From positions 27,612-91,611 of the forward strand of contig DWWT01000059.1 of NCBI GenBank assembly GCA_019119575.1: a DNA stretch of 64,000 bases. The letters run 5' to 3'. Source of the stretch: Candidatus Enterocloster excrementipullorum (GTDB lineage Bacteria; Bacillota; Clostridia; Lachnospirales; Lachnospiraceae). The position numbers and the translations under genes were made by a program. The first letter of the stretch is position 1, and each line of letters begins with the position of its first letter. Below, in pieces: positions 50,601 to 58,614 of the stretch. Below the pieces are notes generated by a model. The model searched no databases. It was given only the letters and a program-made list of their open reading frames with translations, and had not been told where the DNA came from.

Positions 50601-50731
50601 CGGCTGCGGACTGCCTGCAGCGGATTATCCGGTCCGGAGGCTTTGCCACAGTGGGAAATGAGGACGCGCTGCGGGCAGAGGCGGAGGCCTTCGATCAGGT
50701 GATCTCCTACCGGAGTGGGGAGCAGAGCTAG
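47636..50731 (+). CDS. M16C family zinc metallopeptidase, lipoprotein
   Basis: A 1031-residue presequence-protease-like (M16C) enzyme with two M16 halves. The inverted zinc motif HIFEH appears near residues 124-128, followed by SEKYPSSDLFFDLANKSYNTFINAFTYDTFTGYPL (about 133-167), as in PreP/insulinase relatives. Uncommonly it carries a lipoprotein signal (lipobox IQTGC, Cys near residue 22) and a threefold AGESQT linker, so the protease faces outside on the membrane. The start ATG at 47636 follows GGGAGGAC; the open frame extends further upstream through aroK and is discounted. It would degrade short extracellular peptides. Repeat: an 18-base unit occurs three times at 47742-47786. Confidence 0.9.
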   Translation: MRRGTRKWSAFWLALALVIQTGCGAAGTSQSTEAGESQTAGESQTAGESQEQESQAEAELAPGSTIAGFTVEAVEENGILQSDVITFSHEKSGARLAYIRNDDPELAFGIFYDTPVVDETDTNHIFEHAIIASSEKYPSSDLFFDLANKSYNTFINAFTYDTFTGYPLSTESEDQLLLLMDAYLSCMTAPGILTDENIFRREALRYELYSPEDPISMTGTVYSEDFGSLTDVNSEALNNVADALYPGQTAANSIGRAHRNYQNLTYENTVATYDRCYHFDNSLILLYGDMDYERMLTFIDEEYLSKAEKEGTDLSAYKEAQTEPGYAEAVVPCPAYEGDTSENVSRIDYAISLEDADWEELLAWNILTTALNQENAVLMKTLREKGIHNPCEVGVNIYCQKPYLLFAMYQAEEEQMESFKEAVLEALGVLAEQGVEREVLASVLKQTETSTYLTRNSANVGVNVFPAMANYWTHTGNVDFYGLYEDVLAAAEADGEQTFVKELAQKALNPSRSALVATVPTPGLAEEIIAEQDAYLAQMKESMSEEEIEELIRQTEEFNTWNEGGQTNSDFVIDPSQIPDAEAYDDFTRSEEDGIVFYEAPAQVEKVGSYELYFDASALTNEDLLYMQLYRLLLGEVGTEAHTEEEIRTLTGEYLYSMSFSDRYPGEEAGENHHPMLHVSWTTLTEDYDTGLNLVLEMLTSTDVSDSASILELVNRYKDSFDLSRTSDFLGLAQRLSRSYIEDEAAYQMTCQGQEYYRFLEEIQAGLSGDEAYGESLAARLAEVRDKLFTRSRLIFSYAAPQESLAAIRQASAEGLSALPEGTAADPALLLSEEPQRLGAAVESPNQYAVASSSLYGQEDFAGRYIPFLTAASDRYVTPLIRFQMGAYSAGASFNMLKGQMLLYSYSDPNVGETLEVFDGLGEALAGLELTQEDLNGYILNSISNTARTKGVLAQPLAAVRAAIYGYDAQREAQAINDMKNASLEDQQAAADCLQRIIRSGGFATVGNEDALRAEAEAFDQVISYRSGEQS

Positions 50732-50749
50732 TCACCTGGAAAAAAGAGC

Positions 50750-50778
50750 TTGAAAATCGTGTACACATAGTATAGAAT
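50750..50778 (+). promoter_or_regulatory. putative promoter upstream of efp
   Basis: TTGAAA at 50750-50755, 17 bases, TAGAAT at 50773-50778. A terminator-like hairpin follows at 50819-50855. Confidence 0.55.
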
Positions 50779-50818
50779 ATAGGATAGCAGTTCGGGACGA
50801 CGGGAAAATAAGCAAAAA

Positions 50819-50855
50819 AACAGGCGTCAGGTTCGCTTGTGAGCCTGTTTTTTTT
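50819..50855 (+). terminator. intrinsic terminator between the peptidase gene and efp
   Basis: AACAGGC at 50819-50825 pairs with GCCTGTT at 50843-50849, then eight T in all. It lies downstream of the promoter-like boxes at 50750-50778, so besides ending the peptidase transcript it may attenuate efp. Confidence 0.75.
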
Positions 50856-50958
50856 CTCTGCCTTCGCACAAAAAGCGGACCGGCCCGGATCGTTATTTTA
50901 GAGACAGACGAGGACGCTTAGCCGGGCGCCTTGAAAGAACTGAAGGAGGAATATCTTT

Positions 50959-51516
50959 ATGATATCAGCAGGCGATTTTAGAAATGGCGTAACACTGGAG
51001 ATCGACGGACAGGTGGTTCAGGTCATTGAGTTCCAGCATGTGAAGCCGGGCAAGGGCGCTGCTTTCGTGCGCACCAAGTTAAAGAACGTGATCAACGGCG
51101 GCGTGGTGGAGCGCACCTTCCGCCCCACTGAGAAGTTCCCCCAGGCCAGGATTGACCGGGTGGATATGCAGTATCTGTATGCAGACGGCGATCTGTACAA
51201 TTTTATGAACATGGACAACTACGAGCAGCTGGCTATCAGCAGCGACATCATCGGCGACGCGCTGAAGTTCGTGAAAGAGAACGAGCTGTGCAAGGTCTGC
51301 TCCTACAATGGCAGCGTATTCTCTGTGGAGCCTCCGCTTTTTGTAGAGCTTGAGGTGACGGAGACAGAGCCCGGCTTCAAGGGTGACACGGCTACCGGCG
51401 CCAGCAAGCCCGCTACAGTGGAGACAGGCGCAACGGTGAGTGTTCCTCTGTTTGTGGAGATCGGCGACAAGATCAAGATTGATACCAGAACCGGCGAGTA
51501 CCTTTCCAGGGTGTAA
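50959..51516 (+). CDS. efp: elongation factor P
   Basis: A 185-residue elongation factor P that helps ribosomes through polyproline stretches. The N-terminal KOW-like domain has [17 protein letters not shown], with the exposed Lys at about residue 32 that is post-translationally modified in relatives. The centre has [12 protein letters not shown] and the end [13 protein letters not shown] is the family signature. AAGGAGGAAT precedes the ATG. The polyproline repeat in the VirB6-like protein (23069-23205) is the kind of sequence that would depend on this factor. Length is normal. Confidence 0.97.
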   Translation: MISAGDFRNGVTLEIDGQVVQVIEFQHVKPGKGAAFVRTKLKNVINGGVVERTFRPTEKFPQARIDRVDMQYLYADGDLYNFMNMDNYEQLAISSDIIGDALKFVKENELCKVCSYNGSVFSVEPPLFVELEVTETEPGFKGDTATGASKPATVETGATVSVPLFVEIGDKIKIDTRTGEYLSRV

Positions 51517-51563
51517 GCGGGATGGATCCGTGCAGGCAGGACAGCGCGGATGGTCGAAGGACT

Positions 51564-51590
51564 GCTCCGGCGTAAGCCGGAGCTCTTTTT
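51564..51590 (+). terminator. intrinsic terminator of efp
   Basis: GCTCCGGC at 51564-51571 pairs with GCCGGAGC at 51576-51583 over a GTAA loop; TCTTTTT follows. Confidence 0.9.
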
Positions 51591-51695
51591 GTTATGAGCA
51601 CTTAGCGCCTGTCCTTGAGGCGCTTACGTGCGATACATGCAAAGTGCTTGGCGAGGTATTGTCGAGCCTAGCACTTTGTATTGTTATGAGCACTT
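51589..51695 (+). repeat. hairpins and 15-bp direct repeat between efp and argS
   Basis: TTGTTATGAGCACTT occurs at 51589-51603 and again at 51681-51695. Between the copies lie two hairpins: GCGCCT at 51605-51610 with AGGCGC at 51618-51623, and 51640-51652 with 51666-51678. The spacing of the repeats and hairpins suggests a structured leader of argS. I see no T-box specifier or conserved T-box core. Confidence 0.55.
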
Positions 51696-51722
51696 GCAAT
51701 AAGATATGAGGAGAGTAAGACG

Positions 51723-53501
51723 GTGAACAAGATTTTAGATTACATGGAAGACGCCATCCGGAAGGCATTTGCGGACTGCGGCTATGAGGAGAAATATGCC
51801 AAGGTGGTGCTGTCCAACCGGCCGGATCTGTGCGAGTACCAGTGCAACGGAGCTATGGCCGCGGCCAAGGCCTATAAAAAGAAACCGATTGATATTGCGT
51901 CCGCAGTGGCGGAAAAGCTGGATGCCCAGTCGGAAAAGTCCGTGTTCTCCGAGGTACAGGCCGTGATGCCGGGCTTCATCAACCTGAAGCTGTCCCCTGC
52001 CTTTTTGGCGGAGTATATGATGGGCATGGCCGCCGGAGAAAAGCTGGGAATTGAGGAGGCAAAAAAAACGGAGACCATCATCGTGGACTATGGCGGGGCC
52101 AATGTGGCAAAGCCCCTCCACGTGGGCCATCTGCGGGCGGCCATCATCGGGGAGAGTATTAAGCGCATGGGCCGCTTCCTGGGACATCACGTCATCGGGG
52201 ATGTACACCTGGGGGACTGGGGCCTGCAGATGGGGCTGATCATCGAGGAGCTCAGGGACCGGCAGCCGGATTTGGTGTATTTTGATGAGAGCTATACCGG
52301 AGAGTATCCGGAGGAGCCGCCTTTTACCATCGGGGAGCTGGAGGAGATCTATCCGGCGGCCAGCGCAAAGTCAAAGGAAGATCCCGCATTTTTGGCCCGG
52401 GCCCACGAGGCCACGTTAAAGCTCCAGAAGGGATACGCCCCCTTTCGGGCTATCTGGAGGCACATTATGCATGTGTCCGTGGCGGATTTAAAGAAGAATT
52501 ATGCCAATCTGAACGTGGAGTTTGACCTCTGGAAGGGGGAGAGCGACGCGGAGCCCTATATTGAGGACATGATTCAGATGCTGATTGACAAGGGACTTGC
52601 CTACGAGAGCCAGGGCGCCCTGGTGGTGGATGTGGCCCAGGAGACGGATTCCAAGGAGATACCGCCCTGCCTGATCCGAAAGTCCGACGGCGCTTCCCTC
52701 TATGCCACCTCGGATTTGGCCACCATTGTGGAGCGGGAGCAGGATTTCCATCCGGATCGGTATATCTATGTGGTGGATAAGCGCCAGGGAATGCACTTTG
52801 AGCAGGTGTTCCGGGTGGCAAAGAAGGCAGGGATCGTGAAGGAGAGCACCCCCATGATCTTCCTGGGATTCGGCACCATGAATGGGAAGGACGGAAAGCC
52901 CTTTAAGACCCGTGAGGGCGGCGTCATGCGCCTGGAGAACCTGATCAGGGATATTGACAGCGCAGTGCTTTCCCGGATTATGGAAAACCGCACTATGCAG
53001 GAGGAGGAGGCCGAGGAGACAGCGGCAAAGGTAGGTCTGGCAGCCCTCAAGTACGGGGATCTTTCCAACCAGGCGGCCAAGGATTATGTGTTTGATGTGG
53101 ACCGCTTCATTTCCTTTGAGGGAAATACCGGGCCTTACATCCTGTATACCATTGTACGAATCAAATCGATTCTGGCAAAGTACAGGGAGCAGGGAGGCGG
53201 CGAGGAAGGGACGAAGGCCATTCTTCCGCCTGTAAGCAGTACGGAAAAGGGGCTGATGCTGCAGCTGGCCCGGTACAATGAGGCAGTGGAGAATGCGTTT
53301 GCGGAGACGGCTCCCCACAAGATCTGCCAGTATGTGTATGAGCTGTCCAATGCGTTCAACAGCTTTTACCACGAGACGAAAATCCTGGCCGAGGAGGACG
53401 AGGGCCGCAGGGAGAGCTATATCGGCCTCATCACCCTGACCAGGCGGGTGCTGGAGGCCTGCATTGATCTTCTGGGCTTTGAGGCGCCGGAGCGGATGTA
53501 G
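51723..53501 (+). CDS. argS: arginyl-tRNA synthetase
   Basis: A 592-residue class I arginyl-tRNA synthetase. The signature HIGH motif appears as PLHVGHLRAAIIGES near residue 125. The KMSK motif is degenerate, as in many arginyl-tRNA synthetases (MNGKDGKPFKTREGG near residue 385). The GTG at 51723, 8 bases from GAGGAGAGTAAG, opens the N-terminal additional domain. The C-terminal anticodon-binding helices include YVYELSNAFNSFYHETKIL. It follows a structured 206-base gap after efp. Function is attachment of arginine to tRNA; nothing about the gene is unusual. Confidence 0.96.
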   Translation: MNKILDYMEDAIRKAFADCGYEEKYAKVVLSNRPDLCEYQCNGAMAAAKAYKKKPIDIASAVAEKLDAQSEKSVFSEVQAVMPGFINLKLSPAFLAEYMMGMAAGEKLGIEEAKKTETIIVDYGGANVAKPLHVGHLRAAIIGESIKRMGRFLGHHVIGDVHLGDWGLQMGLIIEELRDRQPDLVYFDESYTGEYPEEPPFTIGELEEIYPAASAKSKEDPAFLARAHEATLKLQKGYAPFRAIWRHIMHVSVADLKKNYANLNVEFDLWKGESDAEPYIEDMIQMLIDKGLAYESQGALVVDVAQETDSKEIPPCLIRKSDGASLYATSDLATIVEREQDFHPDRYIYVVDKRQGMHFEQVFRVAKKAGIVKESTPMIFLGFGTMNGKDGKPFKTREGGVMRLENLIRDIDSAVLSRIMENRTMQEEEAEETAAKVGLAALKYGDLSNQAAKDYVFDVDRFISFEGNTGPYILYTIVRIKSILAKYREQGGGEEGTKAILPPVSSTEKGLMLQLARYNEAVENAFAETAPHKICQYVYELSNAFNSFYHETKILAEEDEGRRESYIGLITLTRRVLEACIDLLGFEAPERM

Positions 53502-53533
53502 AGATAGAAGTTTAAGAAATGGAGGGGTAAGAT

Positions 53534-54160
53534 ATGAAGGTACTGCTGATCAACGGAAGCCCCCACAAGGAGGGGTGCACCTATACCGCGCTTAAGGAGG
53601 CAGCGGATGCCCTGAACCGGGAGGGCATTGACACAGAGATTTTCCAGGTGGGTTCTGAAAGCGTACGAGGCTGCATTGGCTGCGGAGGCTGCGCCAAGGC
53701 GGGAAAATGCGTGTTCGGGGATGAGGACGGTGTGAATGCCGCAGTGGAGAAGATGAAGGAGGCAGACGGCCTGATCATCGGCTCGCCGGTGCATTACGCG
53801 TCGGCAGGGGGAGCCATCACTTCCTTTATGGATCGGTTCTTTTACTCAGGCGGGAAATACGCAGCTCACAAGCCGGGCGCGGCGGTGGTGTCCGCCAGGA
53901 GAGCAGGAACCACGGCGGCCCTGGATCAGCTGAACAAGTATTTTATGATCAATGAGATGCCTGTGGTTTCTTCCCAATACTGGAACATGGTTCACGGGAA
54001 CACGCCGGATGAGGTCCGCCAGGACGCGGAGGGAATGCAGATCATGCGGACATTGGGAAAGAACATGGCCTGGCTGCTGCGCTCGATTGAGGCGGGGAAG
54101 GCGGCGGGTGTCTGTCTTCCGCAGAAAGAGGAGCGGGCGCGTACGAATTTTATTAGATAG
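53534..54160 (+). CDS. flavodoxin-like NAD(P)H-dependent FMN reductase
   Basis: A 208-residue flavodoxin-fold oxidoreductase of the iron-sulfur flavoprotein / NADPH-dependent FMN reductase group. The FMN phosphate loop is LINGSPHKEGCTYTAL at residues 5-20. A Cys cluster follows, CIGCGGCAKAGKC near residue 46, that may bind a metal or iron-sulfur centre in relatives. GSPVHYASAGGAITSFMDR near residue 82 is a family motif. The start ATG has GGAGGGG nearby. It is monocistronic, between argS and the rnf promoter. The substrate cannot be read from sequence. Confidence 0.85.
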   Translation: MKVLLINGSPHKEGCTYTALKEAADALNREGIDTEIFQVGSESVRGCIGCGGCAKAGKCVFGDEDGVNAAVEKMKEADGLIIGSPVHYASAGGAITSFMDRFFYSGGKYAAHKPGAAVVSARRAGTTAALDQLNKYFMINEMPVVSSQYWNMVHGNTPDEVRQDAEGMQIMRTLGKNMAWLLRSIEAGKAAGVCLPQKEERARTNFIR

Positions 54161-54249
54161 TGCGGACATGCGTCCGATAGGAAAACAGAAGGAAAGACGG
54201 GCTTCCTGTTTACGGGAAATTGTATAGTTTCCTTTTAAATGTTGTGTAC

Positions 54250-54267
54250 AAATTAAAAAATTAACAA
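54250..54267. promoter_or_regulatory. Rex-like operator upstream of rnf (weak)
   Basis: AAATTAA-AAAA-TTAACAA at 54250-54267 has one perfect and one partial (4 of 7) half of the redox-sensor Rex consensus TTGTTAA-N4-TTAACAA. It lies 13 bases before the -35 box of the rnf promoter. Rex control of NADH-linked genes is known in Clostridia, but this single imperfect site is only suggestive. Confidence 0.4.
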
Positions 54268-54280
54268 TCCGTCCTTTGTA

Positions 54281-54309
54281 TTGTATACAAGTTTAAAGTG
54301 TGCTATACT
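54281..54309 (+). promoter_or_regulatory. promoter of rnfCDGEAB
   Basis: TTGTAT at 54281-54286, 17 bases, TATACT at 54304-54309; the transcript would have a leader of about 95 bases. Confidence 0.75.
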
Positions 54310-54409
54310 ATTTTTTACGAAGGCAGCGGTGCAGTGCGGGGTGGGCCTTTGGGGGCCAGACGGCCTGGGCTGCTGCGGAATAAGTACTATAGAAAGAGGG
54401 TAAGAATCC

Positions 54410-55735
54410 ATGGGTTTGGCGACTTTTAGAGGCGGCGTTCATCCTTACGAGGGGAAAGAGCTGTCAGAGAACAAACCGGTGCAGGTCCTTCTCCCCAAAG
54501 GGGATCTGGTATATCCCATGTCACAGCACATCGGTGCTCCGGCAAAGCCTCTTGTGGCAGTGGGAGATACGGTGCTGGCCGGCCAGAAGATCGGAGAGGC
54601 GGGCGGATTTATTTCCGCAAACGTGATCTGCTCCGTATCCGGAAAGGTAAAGGCCATTGAGCCGAGGCGCGTGGCAAACGGTGCCATGGTGACCTCCATC
54701 ATCGTGGAAAACGACGGAGAGTACCGGACAGTGGAGGGAGTGGGAGAGGATCGGGATCCCGCCGGGCTGTCCAAAGAGGAGATCCGCAGCATCATCAAGG
54801 AGGCGGGCATTGTGGGACTGGGCGGTGCAGGCTTCCCCACCCACGTAAAGCTGACGCCGAAAGATGACAATGCCATTGATTACATTCTGGTAAACGGGGC
54901 GGAGTGCGAGTCCTACCTCACCAGCGATTACCGCATGATGGTTGAGGAACCGGAAAAGATCGTGGGCGGACTGAAGGTGATCCTTCAGCTCTTTGACAAG
55001 GCAAAGGGCGTGATTGCCATTGAGAACAACAAGCCGGAGGCCATTGCGAAGCTGACGGAGCTTGTGAAGGATGAGCCGCGCATCAGCGTATGTCCCCTTC
55101 TCACCAAGTACCCCCAGGGCGGTGAGCGTTCGATTATCTACGCGGTTACCGGACGGAAGATAAATTCCTCCATGCTGCCGGCGGATGCGGGATGTATTGT
55201 GGACAATGTGGACACGGTGATTTCCATTTACATGGCGGTCTGCAAATCCACCCCCCTGATGCGCAAGATTATCACGGTTACGGGGGATGCGGTGGCGGAT
55301 CCCAGGAACTTTAACGTAAAGCTGGGAACCAACTACCAGGAGCTTGTGGAGGAAGCGGGCGGCTTTAAGGCGGAACCGGAGAAAATCATTTCCGGCGGTC
55401 CTATGATGGGACAGGCTATGTTCAGCCTGGATATTCCGGTGAGCAAGACTTCTTCTGCTCTGACCTGCTTTACCAAGGATCAGGTGTCGTCCATGGAGCC
55501 TACGGCCTGTATCCGCTGCGGAAGGTGCGTCAGCGTATGCCCGAGCCACATTGTCCCCGTGATGATGATGCGCGCGGCATTAAACGGTGACTGCGAGACC
55601 TTTGAGAAGATAAACGGCATGGAATGTATGGAGTGCGGAAGCTGCACGTACATATGTCCGGCAAGGCGTCCGCTGACCCAGGCATTTAAGGAAATGCGGA
55701 AGACGGTTGCGGCGAACCGCAGGAAGAAAGGGTAG
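54410..55735 (+). CDS. rnfC: Rnf complex subunit RnfC
   Basis: A 441-residue subunit that binds NADH and FMN and carries two [4Fe-4S] centres at the membrane surface. The NADH/FMN loop is GIVGLGGAGFPTHVKL near residue 135. The cluster motifs are CIRCGRCVSVCP near residue 367 and CMECGSCTYICP near residue 406. It begins the six-gene Rnf run in the usual order C-D-G-E-A-B. The complex couples ferredoxin oxidation with NAD reduction to Na+ or H+ export. AAAGAGGGTAAG precedes the ATG. Length and motifs are ordinary. Confidence 0.95.
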   Translation: MGLATFRGGVHPYEGKELSENKPVQVLLPKGDLVYPMSQHIGAPAKPLVAVGDTVLAGQKIGEAGGFISANVICSVSGKVKAIEPRRVANGAMVTSIIVENDGEYRTVEGVGEDRDPAGLSKEEIRSIIKEAGIVGLGGAGFPTHVKLTPKDDNAIDYILVNGAECESYLTSDYRMMVEEPEKIVGGLKVILQLFDKAKGVIAIENNKPEAIAKLTELVKDEPRISVCPLLTKYPQGGERSIIYAVTGRKINSSMLPADAGCIVDNVDTVISIYMAVCKSTPLMRKIITVTGDAVADPRNFNVKLGTNYQELVEEAGGFKAEPEKIISGGPMMGQAMFSLDIPVSKTSSALTCFTKDQVSSMEPTACIRCGRCVSVCPSHIVPVMMMRAALNGDCETFEKINGMECMECGSCTYICPARRPLTQAFKEMRKTVAANRRKKG

Positions 55736-55750
55736 GAGGGGACTAAGGAA

Positions 55751-56692
55751 ATGAATAAATTATTAAACGTATCGTCATCCCCACATGTGAGGAGCAGCGT
55801 CACCACCCAGAACCTGATGCTGGACGTGGTGATCGCCATGATTCCGGCTGCGGCTTTCGGCGTGTTCCATTTTGGCCTGCATGCACTGCTGGTGATGATT
55901 GTCACAGTTGCGGCCTGTGTGGCCAGCGAATATGTATATGAGAAGTTCATGAATAAGCCCATCACCATCATGGACATGAGCGCTGTGGTGACCGGACTGA
56001 TCCTGGCGCTCAATATGCCGCCGGAAATCCCGCTGTGGATCCCGGCGCTGGGCGGGGTGTTCGCCATCATCGTGGTAAAGCAGCTCTACGGCGGTCTGGG
56101 ACAGAACTTTATGAACCCGGCTCTGGCGGCCCGGTGCTTTCTGCTTATCTCCCTGGCGCTGTTTATGAACGATTTCTCCTCTCCGGCCATTGGCTTTGAC
56201 AGCGTTTCCGGAGCAACCCCCCTGGCATCCATGCGGGCGGGCGGCACGGTGGACCTGGCGGCGCTGATTACGGGACAGATTCCCGGAACCATCGGAGAGG
56301 TTTCCGCCATTGCCCTTATCATCGGCGGCATTTACATGATCGCAAGAAAGGTGATAAGCCCCCGGATTCCTCTGATTTATATTGGAACCACGGCGGTGTT
56401 TATCTTCCTGTTCGGCGGCTTTGACATCAATTATACGCTGTGCCAGGTGTTTGCGGGCGGCTTGATTTTCGGAGCGTTCTTTATGGCTACGGATTATGTG
56501 ACCAGCCCCATTACGCCGAAGGGTCAGGTGGTTTACGGCGTGGTTCTGGGCGTACTGACCGGAATCTTCCGCCTCTGGGGAGCATCTCCGGAGGGCGTAT
56601 CCTACGCCATCATCCTGAGCAATCTGCTTGTGCCCATGATTGAGAAGGTCACCCTTCCCACGGCATTTGGAAAGGAGGGGAAGAAGGCATGA
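55751..56692 (+). CDS. rnfD: Rnf complex subunit RnfD
   Basis: A 313-residue membrane subunit with eight or nine hydrophobic helices. The covalent-flavin motif SGATPLAS near residue 155 has the conserved Thr. It starts with LLNVSSSPHVRSSVTTQNLM, which is the RnfD N-terminus. It overlaps rnfG by four bases, so translation is coupled. Relatives carry electrons through the membrane together with RnfG. The length is normal. Confidence 0.95.
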   Translation: MNKLLNVSSSPHVRSSVTTQNLMLDVVIAMIPAAAFGVFHFGLHALLVMIVTVAACVASEYVYEKFMNKPITIMDMSAVVTGLILALNMPPEIPLWIPALGGVFAIIVVKQLYGGLGQNFMNPALAARCFLLISLALFMNDFSSPAIGFDSVSGATPLASMRAGGTVDLAALITGQIPGTIGEVSAIALIIGGIYMIARKVISPRIPLIYIGTTAVFIFLFGGFDINYTLCQVFAGGLIFGAFFMATDYVTSPITPKGQVVYGVVLGVLTGIFRLWGASPEGVSYAIILSNLLVPMIEKVTLPTAFGKEGKKA

Positions 56693-57300
56693 ATAAGGGG
56701 ATTATTCGGGACGCGTTTCTTTTGTTTGTCATTACGCTGATCGCAGGCTTCTGTCTGGGAGCGGTTCACGAGATTACCCTGGAACCCATCGCCCAGGCCC
56801 AGCTTGCTTCCGCTACCGCTACCTATCAGGAGGTATATCCGGACGCAGCCAGCTTCCAGACCACCGATGAATTGACGGCTGCCGTGGAGGCGGCTCCCGA
56901 GGCATTAGCCGGGCAGAGCTTTGGAAATGTATCCGTTGACGCGGCCCAGGAAGCCCTGGATGCGGACGGCAATGTGATCGGCTATCTGATTAACGCCACC
57001 TCCAATGACGGCTACAACGGCACGGTGCAGATTTCCGTTGGCGTTACCAATGAGGGAACCCTTACAGGCATCGGCTTCCTTACCCTGGCGGAGACTCCCG
57101 GACTGGGCATGAAGGCGGATGAGCCGGAGTTTAAGGGCCAGTTTACCGGCAAGACCGCAGATATTTTTGAGGTGACAAAGACCGCTCCCTCCGCTGACAA
57201 CCAGATTCAGGCCATCAGCGGCGCGACCTTTACCTCGAACGCGGTGACGGGCGCGGCAAACGCGGCGGTTTACTTCGTGCAGAATTGCATTACACAGTAG
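56689..57300 (+). CDS. rnfG: Rnf complex subunit RnfG
   Basis: A 203-residue single-span subunit with an extracytoplasmic flavin-binding domain. The N-terminal helix is about residues 8-28. The flavin attachment motif SGATFTSNAVT near residue 180 has the conserved Thr-type context, and GIGFLTLAETPGLGMK near residue 125 is typical. It overlaps rnfD by four bases. Together with RnfD it forms the flavin path of the complex. The Ala-rich insertion TAAVEAAPEALAGQSFG near residue 65 is not unusual for clostridial forms. Confidence 0.95.
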   Translation: MNKGIIRDAFLLFVITLIAGFCLGAVHEITLEPIAQAQLASATATYQEVYPDAASFQTTDELTAAVEAAPEALAGQSFGNVSVDAAQEALDADGNVIGYLINATSNDGYNGTVQISVGVTNEGTLTGIGFLTLAETPGLGMKADEPEFKGQFTGKTADIFEVTKTAPSADNQIQAISGATFTSNAVTGAANAAVYFVQNCITQ

Positions 57301-57312
57301 GAGGCGGAAGAG

Positions 57313-57996
57313 ATGAATAAATATATGGAACGGATTTATAATGGCATCTGGAAAGAAAATCCCATCTTTGTCCAGATGTTGGGTCTCTGCCCCACACTGG
57401 CGGTTACAACTTCAGCGATCAACGGCTTGGGCATGGGACTTTCCACCACAGCGGTTCTGGTGGCGGCCAATGTGCTGATTGCGGCCCTGCGCAATGTGAT
57501 TCCTGAAGGAGTGCGCCTCCCCGGTGAGATTGTAGTGGTTGCCTCCCTGGTAACCGTGGTGGATATGCTGATGGAAGGCTTTGTTCCTTCCTTGTACAGC
57601 GCGCTGGGAATTTATATTCCCCTGATCGTTGTAAACTGTATCATCCTGGGACGCGCGGAGGCTTATGCCATGAAGAATGGCCCCCTGCTTTCCGCAATGG
57701 ACGGCATCGGCATGGGCGTTGGCTTCACCATCGCTCTGGTGTGCATCGGTTCCCTGCGGGAGATCCTGGGCGCCGGAACCATCTTCGGCATCAAGGTTAC
57801 GCCTGCCGGGTTTGAGCCCATTTCTATTTTCATCCTGGCTCCCGGCGCGTTCTTCGTGCTCTCCATCCTGACGGCTCTTCAGAACAAGCTGAAGGCGCCC
57901 AGCGCGACCAACGGCTCTGTGAAGAAGAAAAAGAAATCCACGGCCTGCAACGGCGACTGCATGAGCTGCCCGAGCCACAGCGCGGATAAGGAATAG
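57313..57996 (+). CDS. rnfE: Rnf complex subunit RnfE
   Basis: A 227-residue membrane subunit with six helices (NqrD/RnfE family), beginning ERIYNGIWKENPIFVQMLGLCPTLAV-like at the N-terminus. A basic KKKKKS stretch is followed by a short Cys tail, CNGDCMSCPSH, at the C-terminal end, an extension beyond the membrane core. It lies between rnfG and rnfA, each separated by about 12 bases. RnfE and RnfA pair in the membrane and hold an iron-sulfur centre in relatives. The tail might bind metal; that is inference. Confidence 0.95.
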   Translation: MNKYMERIYNGIWKENPIFVQMLGLCPTLAVTTSAINGLGMGLSTTAVLVAANVLIAALRNVIPEGVRLPGEIVVVASLVTVVDMLMEGFVPSLYSALGIYIPLIVVNCIILGRAEAYAMKNGPLLSAMDGIGMGVGFTIALVCIGSLREILGAGTIFGIKVTPAGFEPISIFILAPGAFFVLSILTALQNKLKAPSATNGSVKKKKKSTACNGDCMSCPSHSADKE

Positions 57997-58009
57997 GAGG
58001 GAGAATTAG

Positions 58010-58585
58010 ATGAAAGAATTACTTGTTATCGCCATAAGCTCCGCCCTTGTGAGCAACGTGGTATTGAGCCAGTTCCTCGGCATCTGCTCCTTCGTGGGTG
58101 TTTCCAAGAAGGTGGAGACAGCAGCCGGCATGGGCGGCGCAGTTATCTTTGTTATCACCATCGCCTCCATTGTGGCCAGTTTGATTTATGATTTTGTTCT
58201 GTATCCCCTGGGGCTTGATTATTTGAAAACCATTGTATTTATTCTGGTTATCGCGGCCCTGGTGCAGATTGTGGAGATGTTCCTCCACAAGTGTATGGAA
58301 TCCCTGTACAATGCTTTGGGCGTATACCTGCCCCTTATCACCACCAACTGCGCGGTGCTGGGCGTTGCTCTGACCAATGTGCAGAACGGCTATGGATTTG
58401 CCCAGAGCGTGGTAAACGGCGTGGGAACCGCAGTGGGATACACGATTTCCATCGTGCTGCTGGCTGGAATCCGGGAGCGGATCGAGGGAAATGACATCCC
58501 CTACAGCTTCCAGGGATCCCCCATTGTACTTGTAACCGCAGGATTAATGGCAATCGCATTTTTCGGATTTTCCGGATTACTGTGA
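58010..58585 (+). CDS. rnfA: Rnf complex subunit RnfA
   Basis: A 191-residue membrane subunit of the NqrE/RnfA family with six helices. The sequence shows VSNVVLSQFLGICSFVGVSKKVETA near residue 12 and LITTNCAVLGVALTN near residue 104; both hold the Cys residues that share a membrane iron-sulfur centre with RnfE in relatives. GGAGGGAG precedes the ATG. It is followed after 29 bases by rnfB. Length is standard. Confidence 0.96.
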   Translation: MKELLVIAISSALVSNVVLSQFLGICSFVGVSKKVETAAGMGGAVIFVITIASIVASLIYDFVLYPLGLDYLKTIVFILVIAALVQIVEMFLHKCMESLYNALGVYLPLITTNCAVLGVALTNVQNGYGFAQSVVNGVGTAVGYTISIVLLAGIRERIEGNDIPYSFQGSPIVLVTAGLMAIAFFGFSGLL

Positions 58586-58614
58586 AAGGTTTACTGTAAA
58601 AGGAGGAGACGAAA

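Noticed and set aside
51517..51722. Arg T-box before argS
   Set aside because: Hairpins are present but no T-box core sequence is visible and a terminator stands at the wrong end of the leader.
52488..53372. 294-codon open frame antisense to argS
   Set aside because: argS carries clear synthetase motifs and the antisense frame has no start signal or motif.
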